A stretch of DNA of 13,230 bases from an uncultured Sutterella sp. (GTDB lineage: Bacteria; Pseudomonadota; Gammaproteobacteria; Burkholderiales; Burkholderiaceae_F). Of the stretch, positions 1-6,245 are shown piece by piece. The notes beneath the pieces were generated by a model. It had not been told where the DNA came from. It searched no databases and worked only from the letters and a program-made list of their open reading frames with translations. A program made the translations under genes and the position numbers. The DNA lies in NCBI GenBank assembly GCA_900754475.1, contig CAAECY010000018.1, forward strand, positions 1 through 13,230, given 5' to 3'. Every line of letters starts with the position of its first letter. Position 1 is the first letter of the stretch.

Positions 1-112
1 CTTGCCTCTGGCTATGCGCTTGGCGCTACCACCTGCGCTTGGGACTTTCACCCTTGAGAACGTGCCCATGCCGAGCACACAACGGGCGGGGCCCCGCTCG
101 ACGCCGCCCCCC

Positions 113-138
113 GAAACGGGCGACAATCGTCGGGTTTC
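113..138. promoter_or_regulatory. Dyad symmetry just upstream of vsr
   Basis: GAAAC (113-117) and CGAC (121-124) are mirrored by CGTC (128-131) and GTTTC (134-138), centred 20-30 bases before the vsr start. It could be an operator, or the hairpin of a terminator for a gene to the left; no T-run follows it. GACAAT at 122-127 inside it also resembles a -10 box, with no good -35. The rest of 1-158 shows no convincing gene: frame 1 is open from the window edge to a TGA at 55-57, which is too short to judge. Confidence 0.25.
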
Positions 139-158
139 CCCGCAACGCGTTTTCCACC

Positions 159-623
159 ATGGACTGCTACGACGAAGCCAAACGGTCCGACATCATGTCG
201 CGCATCCGTTCGAAAGACACGAAGCCCGAGCTCCTCGTGCGAAAGCTCCTTTTCCACGCGGGCTTTCGGTATCGACTGCATGTGAAGACGCTCCCCGGGC
301 ACCCCGACGCGGTGCTTCCCCGGTGGAAAGTCGTCGTCTTCGTGCACGGGTGCTTCTGGCACGGGCACGCGGGCTGCCCGAAAGCGACCGTACCCGCCAC
401 CCGACGGGAATTTTGGGAGGCGAAAATCCGGGGAAACCGCGAGCGCGACGCGCGGGAGATCAAGGCACTCCTCGCCTCGGGCTGGCGGGTGCTCGTCGTC
501 TGGCAGTGCGCCTGCAAAAAGCGCAACCTCCCCGCGTTGGCCGAACGCATGAAGCAGTTCGTCGAGTCGGGTGAGGAAACCCGACTCGAACTCGGAGCGT
601 CGGATTTCGACCCCCGAGACTGA
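159..623 (+). CDS. vsr: Very short patch repair endonuclease (Vsr)
   Basis: This 154-residue protein is a Vsr mismatch endonuclease. The family nicks DNA 5' of the T in T:G mismatches that arise when 5-methylcytosine deaminates, and so starts short-patch repair back to C:G. Visible family features are the N-terminal KRSxIMSxIxSKxTKPE-type segment (residues 8-24), PGHPD with the catalytic Asp at residue 50 (Asp51 in E. coli), HGCFWHGH (63-70) with the aromatic wedge residues and zinc ligands, VPATRREFW (78-86), and VVWQCA (113-118) with another zinc-ligand Cys at 117. The length matches the family. The start is chosen by homology: the frame is open to 39, but the extra 40 residues are low-complexity and not Vsr-like. 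No clear Shine-Dalgarno is seen. It converges on the HpaII-type methyltransferase and endonuclease, whose product 5-methylcytosine would create its substrate. Confidence 0.95.
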   Translation: MDCYDEAKRSDIMSRIRSKDTKPELLVRKLLFHAGFRYRLHVKTLPGHPDAVLPRWKVVVFVHGCFWHGHAGCPKATVPATRREFWEAKIRGNRERDAREIKALLASGWRVLVVWQCACKKRNLPALAERMKQFVESGEETRLELGASDFDPRD

Positions 624-627
624 AACA

Positions 628-678
628 CCCCGAACGGTCTTCCGAAGCCTTCAAGGGCCGCAAAGACCGCAATCGGGG
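628..678. terminator. Inverted repeat between convergent vsr and endonuclease genes
   Basis: CCCCGA (628-633) pairs with TCGGGG (673-678), and GGTCTT (636-641) pairs with AAGACC (663-668). The inner 642-662 can form a further small stem. It starts 5 bases after the vsr stop and lies 30 bases beyond the endonuclease stop, where a bidirectional terminator is expected. There is no long T-run, so efficiency is uncertain. Confidence 0.5.
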
Positions 679-692
679 CGCAAGCTCGCGGC

Positions 693-720
693 TTTATGCC
701 GTGAACTTTACGCCGTGAAG
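693..720. repeat. 14-bp tandem duplication spanning the endonuclease stop codon
   Basis: TTTATGCCGTGAAC (693-706) is followed directly by TTTACGCCGTGAAG (707-720), matching at 12 of 14 positions. The stop codon of the HpaII-like endonuclease (708-710 on the minus strand) falls in the second unit. The duplication is not a multiple of three. It may have set the present C-terminus or may simply be a slippage product. Confidence 0.5.
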
Positions 721-1904
721 CGGACCTGCAACTGCATGCGCACGAAGAGTCGGCCGTTCTCGCCCGCGTACGGGTAGCCCCAATCGTGTCGCGACGAAGC
801 GGGCGCGTCGAGGCGACACGAATTCATGAGGTAGTCTCCGACGGCGTTTTGGGTCGAGAGCTGCACGCACACCACTTCGCCCGTCTTCTTGACGACGATG
901 ATGCCGCCCGTCGCACGGGCGCGGCCGTCCCAGCGCGCTCCGGGCGTCGCCCCCGCCATGAAGGCGAGCAGCACGGAGCGCATTTTGTAGCCGATCGAAA
1001 CCGCCAGCTCTTCCTTGTTGCTGCCGAGGAAAAGGAGGCTCTCGTCTTGGGTGTTCCAAATGCGCTCGGCCATGTTGTCGACGAGCTCGGCGATCGTCGG
1101 CACCTTCTTCTCACCGCGCATGCGTCGGAAGACTTCTTCGAGGAGGAGCTGCGCGACGATTTCGGGGCCGAAGGAGTCGACGAGTCGAAGCGTGTAATTG
1201 AGGTTCGGAGCGGTCGTCGTGAAGCGGAGCTCGTATCCGTTCTTGAGAAGCTCCTGCACGAAGCCGAAGCCCTGCGAGGAAGCGGCCGTGATCGTATCGA
1301 GAATCTCCGTGCGGTTCGCTGCGGAGAGCGGCATCCCGCCCGCGCGAAGAATTTCGTACTCGAAGTAGGAGGAATCGCGACTCGCGTTGAGGAGCGTCGA
1401 CTGACCGCCCAACTGGCTCTTGATCGAAAAGCCCGACGTCTGAAGCATCCCGTTCGAGACGACGGTCGCGACGAAATCGCTCTTGTCGCTCGCCTTGGCG
1501 GAGACGCGCGACGTGGCAAGGAGAGAAAGCACCTTCACCACTTCGGGGTTGTCGATTGCAATCTTCCCCCCGCCCTTCGAATCGCGGAGGATCTGAAGGA
1601 GTTCGCGTGCCGCCTGCCTGAAGTCCGCACAGTTGACGGGGCCGACCGAATTGACGGTCGGGCCCTGATAGACGACGGCGGGTCCGCTGCCGCTCGTATT
1701 GTTGATCGAGTAGGAAACGTACGCGTCGTCCTTGTCGAGGCGACGGACCTCGACGAACCTCAAATGGGCGCCCGGAATCGCCTCGAGCGACCCGTCGACG
1801 ACGGGAATTTCGGTTTTGCCGAGAATGTAGACAATGGCATACGGTTCGCTCAGTTCGCCGATGTTTTTGGTCGTTGCGGCAAGCGGCTTTTGAACTCCGG
1901 TCAT
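708..1904 (-). CDS. HpaII-family Type II restriction endonuclease
   Basis: This 398-residue protein is predicted to cleave unmethylated CCGG. The assignment rests on family-typical blocks: an N-terminal NxGExSExYA-like segment (14-23), the central signature GFSIKSQLGGQSTLLNAS (158-175) and a C-terminal SRHDWGYPYAGENGRLFVRM region (371-390) like the end of HpaII homologues. Asp143 ahead of the Ser-Ile-Lys at 160-162 may belong to the active site, but I cannot assign the catalytic residues with certainty. The frame is open upstream to 1976, inside the methyltransferase gene. The start at 1904 is preferred because GGAGG lies 8 bases before it and the family-like N-terminus begins soon after. It lies 28 bases downstream of the methyltransferase gene on the same strand, so the two are probably co-transcribed with the methyltransferase first. 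The length is somewhat above HpaII itself (about 358 residues from memory). It appears complete. Confidence 0.9.
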   Translation of the reverse strand: MTGVQKPLAATTKNIGELSEPYAIVYILGKTEIPVVDGSLEAIPGAHLRFVEVRRLDKDDAYVSYSINNTSGSGPAVVYQGPTVNSVGPVNCADFRQAARELLQILRDSKGGGKIAIDNPEVVKVLSLLATSRVSAKASDKSDFVATVVSNGMLQTSGFSIKSQLGGQSTLLNASRDSSYFEYEILRAGGMPLSAANRTEILDTITAASSQGFGFVQELLKNGYELRFTTTAPNLNYTLRLVDSFGPEIVAQLLLEEVFRRMRGEKKVPTIAELVDNMAERIWNTQDESLLFLGSNKEELAVSIGYKMRSVLLAFMAGATPGARWDGRARATGGIIVVKKTGEVVCVQLSTQNAVGDYLMNSCRLDAPASSRHDWGYPYAGENGRLFVRMQLQVRFTA

Positions 1905-1932
1905 CCTTTTTTCCTCCGTTTCGTCGAACCCT

Positions 1933-2964
1933 TCAATCGAGATCGAGGTCGAGCACTTTTTTGATGTTCTTCGCAATGGCTTCGATGACGTTCACCGTCA
2001 CCGAATTGCCGAACTGCTTGTAGAGCTGCGTGTCGGAGAGCACGAGCTTGTAACTTTCGGGGAAGCCCTGAAGACGGGCCCACTCGCGCGGAGTCATCTT
2101 GCGGATGCCGTCGCGGTTCACCTCACCCTTGATCCGCGTGACGGGACGCAGGTCCGTCTGGCGCTTGTCGATGACGAGGTTGCGTTCGCGCCCCATGCCG
2201 CCGCAGACGACCGCGTTCGCGACGCCGTCGAGCGGACGGATTTCGTAGCCGAAGCCGTGCCCCTTCGACTCGTGGTACGCACGGTGCGCCTTGAGGGTAT
2301 CGAGGTACACGGTCGAGAGGTAGTAGCGGGCGGAGACGGGTTCCTTTTCGAGAATGTCGGCAATCGTCGCCGTCTTGTCGGTCGGGAGCGGGAATTCGAA
2401 CGTTTCCTTCCCCTTCACGTCGTTGCGGAAGGCCACAATGTAGATGCGTTCGCGGTTCTGCGGCACGCCGAAGTCGCGCGAATTGAGCACCTTGTGGTGC
2501 ACCGTGTAGCCGAGCTGTTCGAGCGTTTCGACGATGATGCGGAAGGTCTCGCCCCCTTTGTGGATCGTGAGGCCCTTGACGTTCTCGCAGAAAATCACCT
2601 TCGGGCGGTGCACGTCGCAGATCTGCGCGACGTCGAAAAAGAGCGTCCCGCGGCAACGGCCCTTGTAATCGTCTTCGAAGCCCATGCGCTTGCCGGCGAG
2701 CGAGAACGCCTGGCAGGGAAAGCCCGCGAGGCAGATGTCGAAGTCGGGAATCGCCGCTTTCGTTTCTTCGGCGGTGATGTCGCCGTAGATTTTCTCGGGC
2801 GTCGCGAAGTTGGCGGCGTAGGTCTTCTGCGCGGGCAGGTCCCACTCGGAAACGAAGACCGTTTCGATCCCGTCGCCGAACGCACGGTCGAATCCCATGC
2901 GGATGCCGCCGATGCCGGCGAAAAGGTCGATGGAGCGCAGTTTTTTGTGGTGGGGCTTCGTCAT
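1933..2964 (-). CDS. DNA (cytosine-5-)-methyltransferase, M.HpaII-like (predicted CCGG)
   Basis: This 343-residue C5-cytosine methyltransferase transfers a methyl group from S-adenosylmethionine to cytosine in DNA. All key motifs are present in canonical order: I, IDLFAGIGGI (12-21); IV, FPCQ with catalytic Cys84 (82-85); VI, ENV (127-129); VIII, QNRERIYI (169-176); IX, TPREWARLQGFP (291-302); X, KQFGNSV (316-322). The target-recognition stretch (about 213-268), with YYLSTVYLDTL, HESKGHGFGYEI and GGMGRERNLVID, closely resembles M.HpaII as I remember it. Specificity for the inner C of CCGG is therefore predicted. The next gene is an HpaII-family endonuclease, which fits. The ATG at 2962-2964 has no clear Shine-Dalgarno and no in-frame alternative before the upstream stop. 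A minus-strand reading frame ends on it in an ATGA overlap, so translation may be coupled. Confidence 0.97.
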   Translation of the reverse strand: MTKPHHKKLRSIDLFAGIGGIRMGFDRAFGDGIETVFVSEWDLPAQKTYAANFATPEKIYGDITAEETKAAIPDFDICLAGFPCQAFSLAGKRMGFEDDYKGRCRGTLFFDVAQICDVHRPKVIFCENVKGLTIHKGGETFRIIVETLEQLGYTVHHKVLNSRDFGVPQNRERIYIVAFRNDVKGKETFEFPLPTDKTATIADILEKEPVSARYYLSTVYLDTLKAHRAYHESKGHGFGYEIRPLDGVANAVVCGGMGRERNLVIDKRQTDLRPVTRIKGEVNRDGIRKMTPREWARLQGFPESYKLVLSDTQLYKQFGNSVTVNVIEAIAKNIKKVLDLDLD

Positions 2965-3205
2965 GGTGCGTGTCGGGCCGGCGTTTTCGCTGCGGTCGGA
3001 CGGACGGCCCGGAGAAACGGAGCGCTTCCTCCGACCCTGCGGCCGGTAGAAGCGTCGTCAACGTCCCTCACGAAGAGCACGGTCGGTCGCGATCGGACGC
3101 ATCGTCCGCGAAAGCGCTCGGCTTCGTATGGTTCTATGTTGTATTTTCGTTGCAACCTCGACGTCACGCTCGGGCAACGTCTCGGTAACATATTGAGTGT
3201 CACGA

Positions 3206-3213
3206 ATTATATT
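3206..3213. promoter_or_regulatory. AT-rich divergent -10 candidates between methyltransferase and membrane-protein genes
   Basis: Read leftward, 3211-3206 is a perfect TATAAT, placed to transcribe the methyltransferase with a leader of about 235 bases. Read rightward, 3208-3213 is TATATT, with a weak GTAACA at 3185-3190 at 17-base spacing, ahead of the membrane-protein gene. No good -35 is visible for the leftward box. About 3125-3220 is notably AT-richer than its surroundings. The rest of 2965-3205 holds only the doubtful leader reading frame described in the findings. Confidence 0.35.
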
Positions 3214-3230
3214 CGGTTAGATGGGGTCCC

Positions 3231-3614
3231 ATGGGGCCTCCGACGTCGGGCGCTGCGACGCGCACCGTCCGATTTTTCGTTCTTTCCGCTCTTTCCGCGT
3301 TCGCCCTCATGTTTTTCGACCACGAAATCGCCCTCATCGTCCTCTTCGCGCCCGTCGTCTCGTTGCTCGGATGGGCGGCCTCGTACCTTCCCGAATCGTT
3401 CGCGTTCCTCGAAGCGAACCGCAACGCGGCCGCAACAGGACTCATCGCGCTCGGGACGCTTGCGGACGTCGCACTCGCCTTCCTGCTTCTCGTATGGGCG
3501 CTCCGGCGCGAAAAGTTCTCCGTGAGCGTCTTCTCGTCGGTCGCCTTCGCGGCCTATGCGGGCGCGCACATCTGGGCCTCCTACGTCTTCGTCACGATCG
3601 TCATCCTCGACTAG
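3231..3614 (+). CDS. Small four-helix membrane protein of unknown function
   Basis: This 127-residue hydrophobic protein is not recognised as any named family. Four transmembrane segments can be read at about residues 15-29, 33-52, 69-91 and 98-126. The short links are charged, for example EANRN at 61-65 and RREK at 92-95, and the protein ends in Asp. The ATG at 3231 has GGGG 4-7 bases upstream and is accepted with reservation; the in-frame ATG at 3309 would remove the first helix. It is divergent from the restriction-modification genes and shares their AT-rich upstream region. The 206 bases after it, up to the X1 pseudogene, show nothing clear. Consistent hydrophobic patterning and a stop immediately after the last helix support a real gene. 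Confidence 0.65.
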   Translation: MGPPTSGAATRTVRFFVLSALSAFALMFFDHEIALIVLFAPVVSLLGWAASYLPESFAFLEANRNAAATGLIALGTLADVALAFLLLVWALRREKFSVSVFSSVAFAAYAGAHIWASYVFVTIVILD

Positions 3615-3820
3615 TCCCCGCCGGAGCCGCTTCTTTCCCGATCGCCGGGCGGACCGAGACCGCCGCCCGCGACATCTCCGCTCGCCCTCCTTGCCCCCCG
3701 ACACCCCGAACCGATCGGCGGCACAATGTCCCGAAGCCGCGTGCGAAACGCGCCTATTCCGCGCCTGTTACGCGCCCGCAGGGCCTCCTTCCGTTTTTCT
3801 TCGTTTTCCTTCTTTTCGGC

Positions 3821-4431
3821 ATGATCTCAAAGTTTCCCGCCCGAATTCGCGAACTCATCCGTCGGGTGAGAGTGACTTACGCCCGGTGGCGCACAATTCA
3901 GGCTTTTAGGCGAAAGAATCCTCAGAAAGTGCGCCGGCTGAGTACCGGGGGATCGAGGTCTTGTCGCTGCATTTCGACGGCATGCCGACCGGGAGGACGG
4001 TGGCCTTTTCGCCGCTCGGCATCGCCGTGATCACAGCCGGCATCGACGACAAATTCGGGCGCGACGACACGCCCGACCGCCTCTTTCCGCCGATTTCCGA
4101 ATCTTGGAAGGACGAAGAGCTCCCTTCGACCCCCGAAGCCTTGCGCGAAGCCAACGTCGATCGGATCGTTGCGCTGGGATTTTGCGATCGGGTGAGAATC
4201 ATCACGCAGCCCGCGATCGATGAGAACGTCCTCATGACGTACAACGACGAAACGGGCGAGCAGGTCATGCTCATCATCCCAATCACCGACATCCTCGGGC
4301 GGTTGCGCATGGGCGAGGACTACCGCAACATCCCGCCCGTCGAGGGCGACGAGGGCCTTGACTGGTGGGCCGAGCTGCGCCGCCGCTACCCGAAGGAAAC
4401 CTTTTGGGTGCCGAGGAAATACAGGCACTGA
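3821..4431 (+). pseudogene. X1: frameshifted paralogue of X2, unknown function
   Basis: Two reading frames together match the intact gene X2 at 5373-5981. From the ATG at 3821 the first frame gives an N-terminus containing TYARWRTIQAF and ending RLSTGG. At the G-run 3947-3951 (accGGGGGatc) one base is missing relative to the paralogue. The match then continues in another frame with IEVLSLHFDGMPTGRT and runs to the shared C-terminus WWAELRRRYPKETFWVPR. By eye the two proteins are about 70% identical over the last 150 residues. Without the shift the product would be about 203 residues. The first frame, read on, reaches a stop at 4030. The change may be a true inactivating mutation, a variable homopolymer, or a sequencing error in a G-tract. 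No Shine-Dalgarno is seen before 3821. The downstream part alone could only start at weak codons such as TTG at 3961. Family not recognised. Confidence 0.8.
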
Positions 4432-4458
4432 GCCTGCGCCGGTTCGATACCGGGAAGG

Positions 4459-4498
4459 CGTGCCCGCTCGTGCCCGCTCGTGCCTGCTCGTGCCCGTT
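4459..4498. repeat. Four tandem copies of a 10-bp unit
   Basis: CGTGCCCGCT (4459-4468) is repeated exactly at 4469-4478, then with one change at 4479-4488 (CGTGCCTGCT) and one at 4489-4498 (CGTGCCCGTT). It lies between X1 and gene Y, directly before the presumed Y promoter region. It is too short and too tightly packed to be CRISPR. Confidence 0.85.
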
Positions 4499-4528
4499 AG
4501 GACCCCATCGCCCCCGGCGGGCGCGGGA

Positions 4529-4534
4529 TACAAT
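4529..4534 (+). promoter_or_regulatory. Possible -10 box for gene Y
   Basis: TACAAT matches TATAAT at five of six positions and lies 30 bases before the Y start, a normal leader length. No recognisable -35 is found at 16-18 bases upstream, where the sequence is GC-rich and next to the 10-bp repeats. Confidence 0.3.
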
Positions 4535-4564
4535 CGAAGGCGATTTCTTTTTTCGGCGGCATTC

Positions 4565-5122
4565 ATGAACGACGCACATATCGACCTTGCGAACCTACGC
4601 ATCAGCGGCAAGCCTTACGAAGAGGTGGACCTACAGGACGACCTCCCCATCGACGACCGGAAGCGCAAGGAGCTCATGCGTCGGGCTCAGAAGATGGCTG
4701 CGCTCAAGCTGCAAAAAGGCGACCTTGACGAACTCTACGGGTTCCCGCCGACGCAGCTCTCGGAAGCGGAAGTTCGCAGAATCGACGACGAATTTCGGCG
4801 CCTCCTTCGCGAGCCCATACGCCTCGAGACGGGCGAAGAAGAGCCGATCACGGACTTCGCGTCGAGAATCTGGCTCTTCGAGTACCTGTACCTTTTCCTC
4901 ATGTTTTCGGACAAGAAGGACTGGGACTTCGCGTGCGAGCAGTACGCGAAGTTCGCGGGCCCGGAGCGCATCTTCACGCACAAAGGCTGGTGCGACTTGA
5001 TGCTCGCTTGGCTCGAAGGACGTCGGGATTTCGAGGTGCCGCCCACGACCTCGGCGCGCTTTTGGGAAGAACAAGGCATCACCGACCGCTTCCTTCCGCC
5101 CAACTTTCCGATGCGCTCGTAA
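4565..5122 (+). CDS. Y: orphan 185-residue protein, unknown function
   Basis: This soluble, acidic protein is not recognised. The N-terminal third is charged and probably helical (DDLPIDDRKRKELMRRAQKM at 30-49). A possible linker FPPTQLSEAEVRRIDDEF follows. The centre is aromatic-rich (WLFEYLYLFLMFSDKKDW), and the C-terminal part contains WCDLMLAWLEG. The FEYLYLFLMF stretch is short and flanked by charge, so it looks like a buried helix rather than a membrane span. There is no signal peptide. The start is the ATG at 4565. The frame is open to 4358, but that extension overlaps X1 and crosses the 10-bp repeats with a low-complexity translation. A weak GGCGG lies upstream. Sitting between X1 and X2, it may form a functional set with that family; this is inference only. 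Confidence 0.75.
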   Translation: MNDAHIDLANLRISGKPYEEVDLQDDLPIDDRKRKELMRRAQKMAALKLQKGDLDELYGFPPTQLSEAEVRRIDDEFRRLLREPIRLETGEEEPITDFASRIWLFEYLYLFLMFSDKKDWDFACEQYAKFAGPERIFTHKGWCDLMLAWLEGRRDFEVPPTTSARFWEEQGITDRFLPPNFPMRS

Positions 5123-5144
5123 CGAAGCCCGGTCCTCGGCTCGC

Positions 5145-5176
5145 TTGACGGCTTGACCTCTTGACCGCCTGACACT
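5145..5176. repeat. Four degenerate tandem copies of an 8-bp unit
   Basis: TTGACGGC (5145-5152), TTGACCTC (5153-5160), TTGACCGC (5161-5168) and CTGACACT (5169-5176) follow without gaps just after gene Y. The phase-locked TTGAC/CTGAC core could be an array of binding half-sites, or slippage debris. The rest of 5177-5372 is GC-rich, with a small perfect hairpin CTGCCGACGGCAG at 5326-5338 and no clear promoter. Confidence 0.6.
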
Positions 5177-5372
5177 CGGGGACCTTTCCGACGGAGGGCC
5201 TCCCGCGCGTCGACGGACTGCGGGAAGCGGCAGGCACCGGGGCGACCTCGTCGTCGACCTCGCCGCCGACCCCGTGCCCGGCGCCTGCGGACGGCAGAGC
5301 AAAATACAGCGTCACGCTTCCAAAACTGCCGACGGCAGCGTCATCGGGCGATTTCAAAGGGGAAGGAAATTC

Positions 5373-5981
5373 ATGAGAGAATTCGTGGCACACATTGGAT
5401 TGTTCTTTTGGGGCTTTTGCACGACGTATGCCCGTTGGCGAACCTTGCGCGCGCTCGTCAAAAAGCGTCCCGAACTTTTGAGGAAAGTTTCGACGGGCGG
5501 CATTGAAATGCTATCCTACAAATTCAACGGCATGCCGACGGGTCGCACGATCGCGTTCCCTCCGATGGGGATTGCGGGAATCGTTGCCGGCATCGACGAC
5601 CAACTCGGTCGCAGAGACGATCCCGACCGCCTGATCCCGCCGATCTCTGAACGCTGGAAGGACGAGGAACTCCCTGCGGCGCCCGAAACCATTCGGGCGG
5701 CCAATCTGCACGGGATCGTCGCTTTGGGCTTTTTCAGGAAAGGCCGCATCATCGACAATCCGACCATCAAGGACTACGTCATGATGACGTACGACGACGA
5801 GACGGGCGAACAAGTCATCCTGCTTCTCAGAATTTCCGACGTCCTCGGGCGGCTGCGCATGGGCGAAGACCATCGCAACATCCCGCCCGTCGAGGGCGCG
5901 CACGGCACGGACTGGTGGGCGGAACTGCGCCGCCGCTACCCGAAGGAGACCTTTTGGGTGCCGAGGCAGTATCGGCGGTAA
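5373..5981 (+). CDS. X2: intact member of an unrecognised paralogous family
   Basis: This 202-residue protein is the intact relative of X1 and is not recognised. A short hydrophobic stretch (about residues 6-18, FVAHIGLFFWGFC) could anchor it in the membrane or be a weak signal. A basic segment TYARWRTLRALVKKRP follows. The globular part holds the blocks shared with X1: STGGIE, MPTGRT, GIDD, PPISERWKDEELP, ALGF, MTYDDETGEQV, DVLGRLRMGED, NIPPVEG and the C-terminal WWAELRRRYPKETFWVPR. The start at 5373 has a good GGGGAAGGAA Shine-Dalgarno, and the paralogue aligns from this point. The frame is open to 5274, but that extension is not conserved. The strong conservation of acidic and aromatic motifs between copies suggests selection after duplication. 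Confidence 0.85.
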   Translation: MREFVAHIGLFFWGFCTTYARWRTLRALVKKRPELLRKVSTGGIEMLSYKFNGMPTGRTIAFPPMGIAGIVAGIDDQLGRRDDPDRLIPPISERWKDEELPAAPETIRAANLHGIVALGFFRKGRIIDNPTIKDYVMMTYDDETGEQVILLLRISDVLGRLRMGEDHRNIPPVEGAHGTDWWAELRRRYPKETFWVPRQYRR

Positions 5982-6109
5982 ACGCCGAGCGCTCCTCGGG
6001 TCCCGCTTCGTGAGGCCCCTCACTTGCGCTTCTTTTCCCGCGCGCCCGCCCTGCGCCTCCCCGGTCGACCTTGCGAGCGCCATACGAACGCCCTTCGGCA
6101 CCATACAAG

Positions 6110-6180
6110 CGCCCTCGAAAAAGGCCGCCCTCCCGGCAGGAGAAGCGGCTCTTGGGTCTTTTGATCGACGTCGGGCACCG
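6110..6180. repeat. Terminator-containing element, copy A
   Basis: About 62 positions of this stretch match copy B at 12057-12118 in the same order. The shared parts are CGCCCxCGAAAAAGGCCG, a CTCCCGGC core, and a tail CTTTTGATCxAxGTCGGxCACC outside the hairpin. Copy A carries about 8 extra bases (TCTTGGGT region) before the tail. Both copies lie 3' of a minus-strand flavoprotein gene. Confidence 0.7.
6118..6155 (-). terminator. Rho-independent terminator downstream of flavoprotein A
   Basis: On the minus strand GCCGC and GCGGC form the stem, extended by AAG/CTT with a one-base bulge. An inner CTCC/GGAG stem and a run of five T follow the usual pattern. It lies about 90 bases after the flavoprotein A stop and could also stop + strand transcription from X2. 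The stretch 5982-6110 holds nothing else that I recognise. Confidence 0.65.
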
Positions 6181-6194
6181 TCCCGCGGCGCCCT

Positions 6195-6223
6195 CGACCG
6201 AAGGAGTACGTTTCCTTCGGTCG
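6195..6223. other. Perfect 11-bp hairpin 22 bases after the flavoprotein A stop
   Basis: CGACCGAAGGA (6195-6205) is perfectly complementary to TCCTTCGGTCG (6213-6223) across a 7-base loop. No T-run follows on either strand, so it is more likely an mRNA 3'-end stabiliser or a protein site than a terminator. The true terminator lies further downstream at 6118-6155. Confidence 0.75.
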
Positions 6224-6245
6224 GGTCGAAGCGCTCGATCGGGAC

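Noticed and set aside
1..57. Open frame from the left edge to TGA at 55-57
   Set aside because: Only 18 codons with no recognisable motif; it may be a real C-terminus but cannot be supported.
786..1964. 392-codon + strand frame antisense to the endonuclease
   Set aside because: The minus strand carries clear HpaII-family signatures; the antisense frame has none.
2257..3525. 422-codon + strand frame across the methyltransferase and membrane-protein region
   Set aside because: It is antisense to a methyltransferase with all motifs intact, and its translation is Arg/Asp/Val-rich as expected for a high-GC shadow.
3945..3955. Programmed -1 ribosomal frameshift in X1
   Set aside because: The local sequence ACC GGG GGA is not a standard slippery heptamer and no strong downstream structure is evident; a plain indel is simpler.
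4459..5176. Short tandem repeats as a CRISPR array
   Set aside because: Units are 8-10 bases with no spacers, and no cas genes are present.
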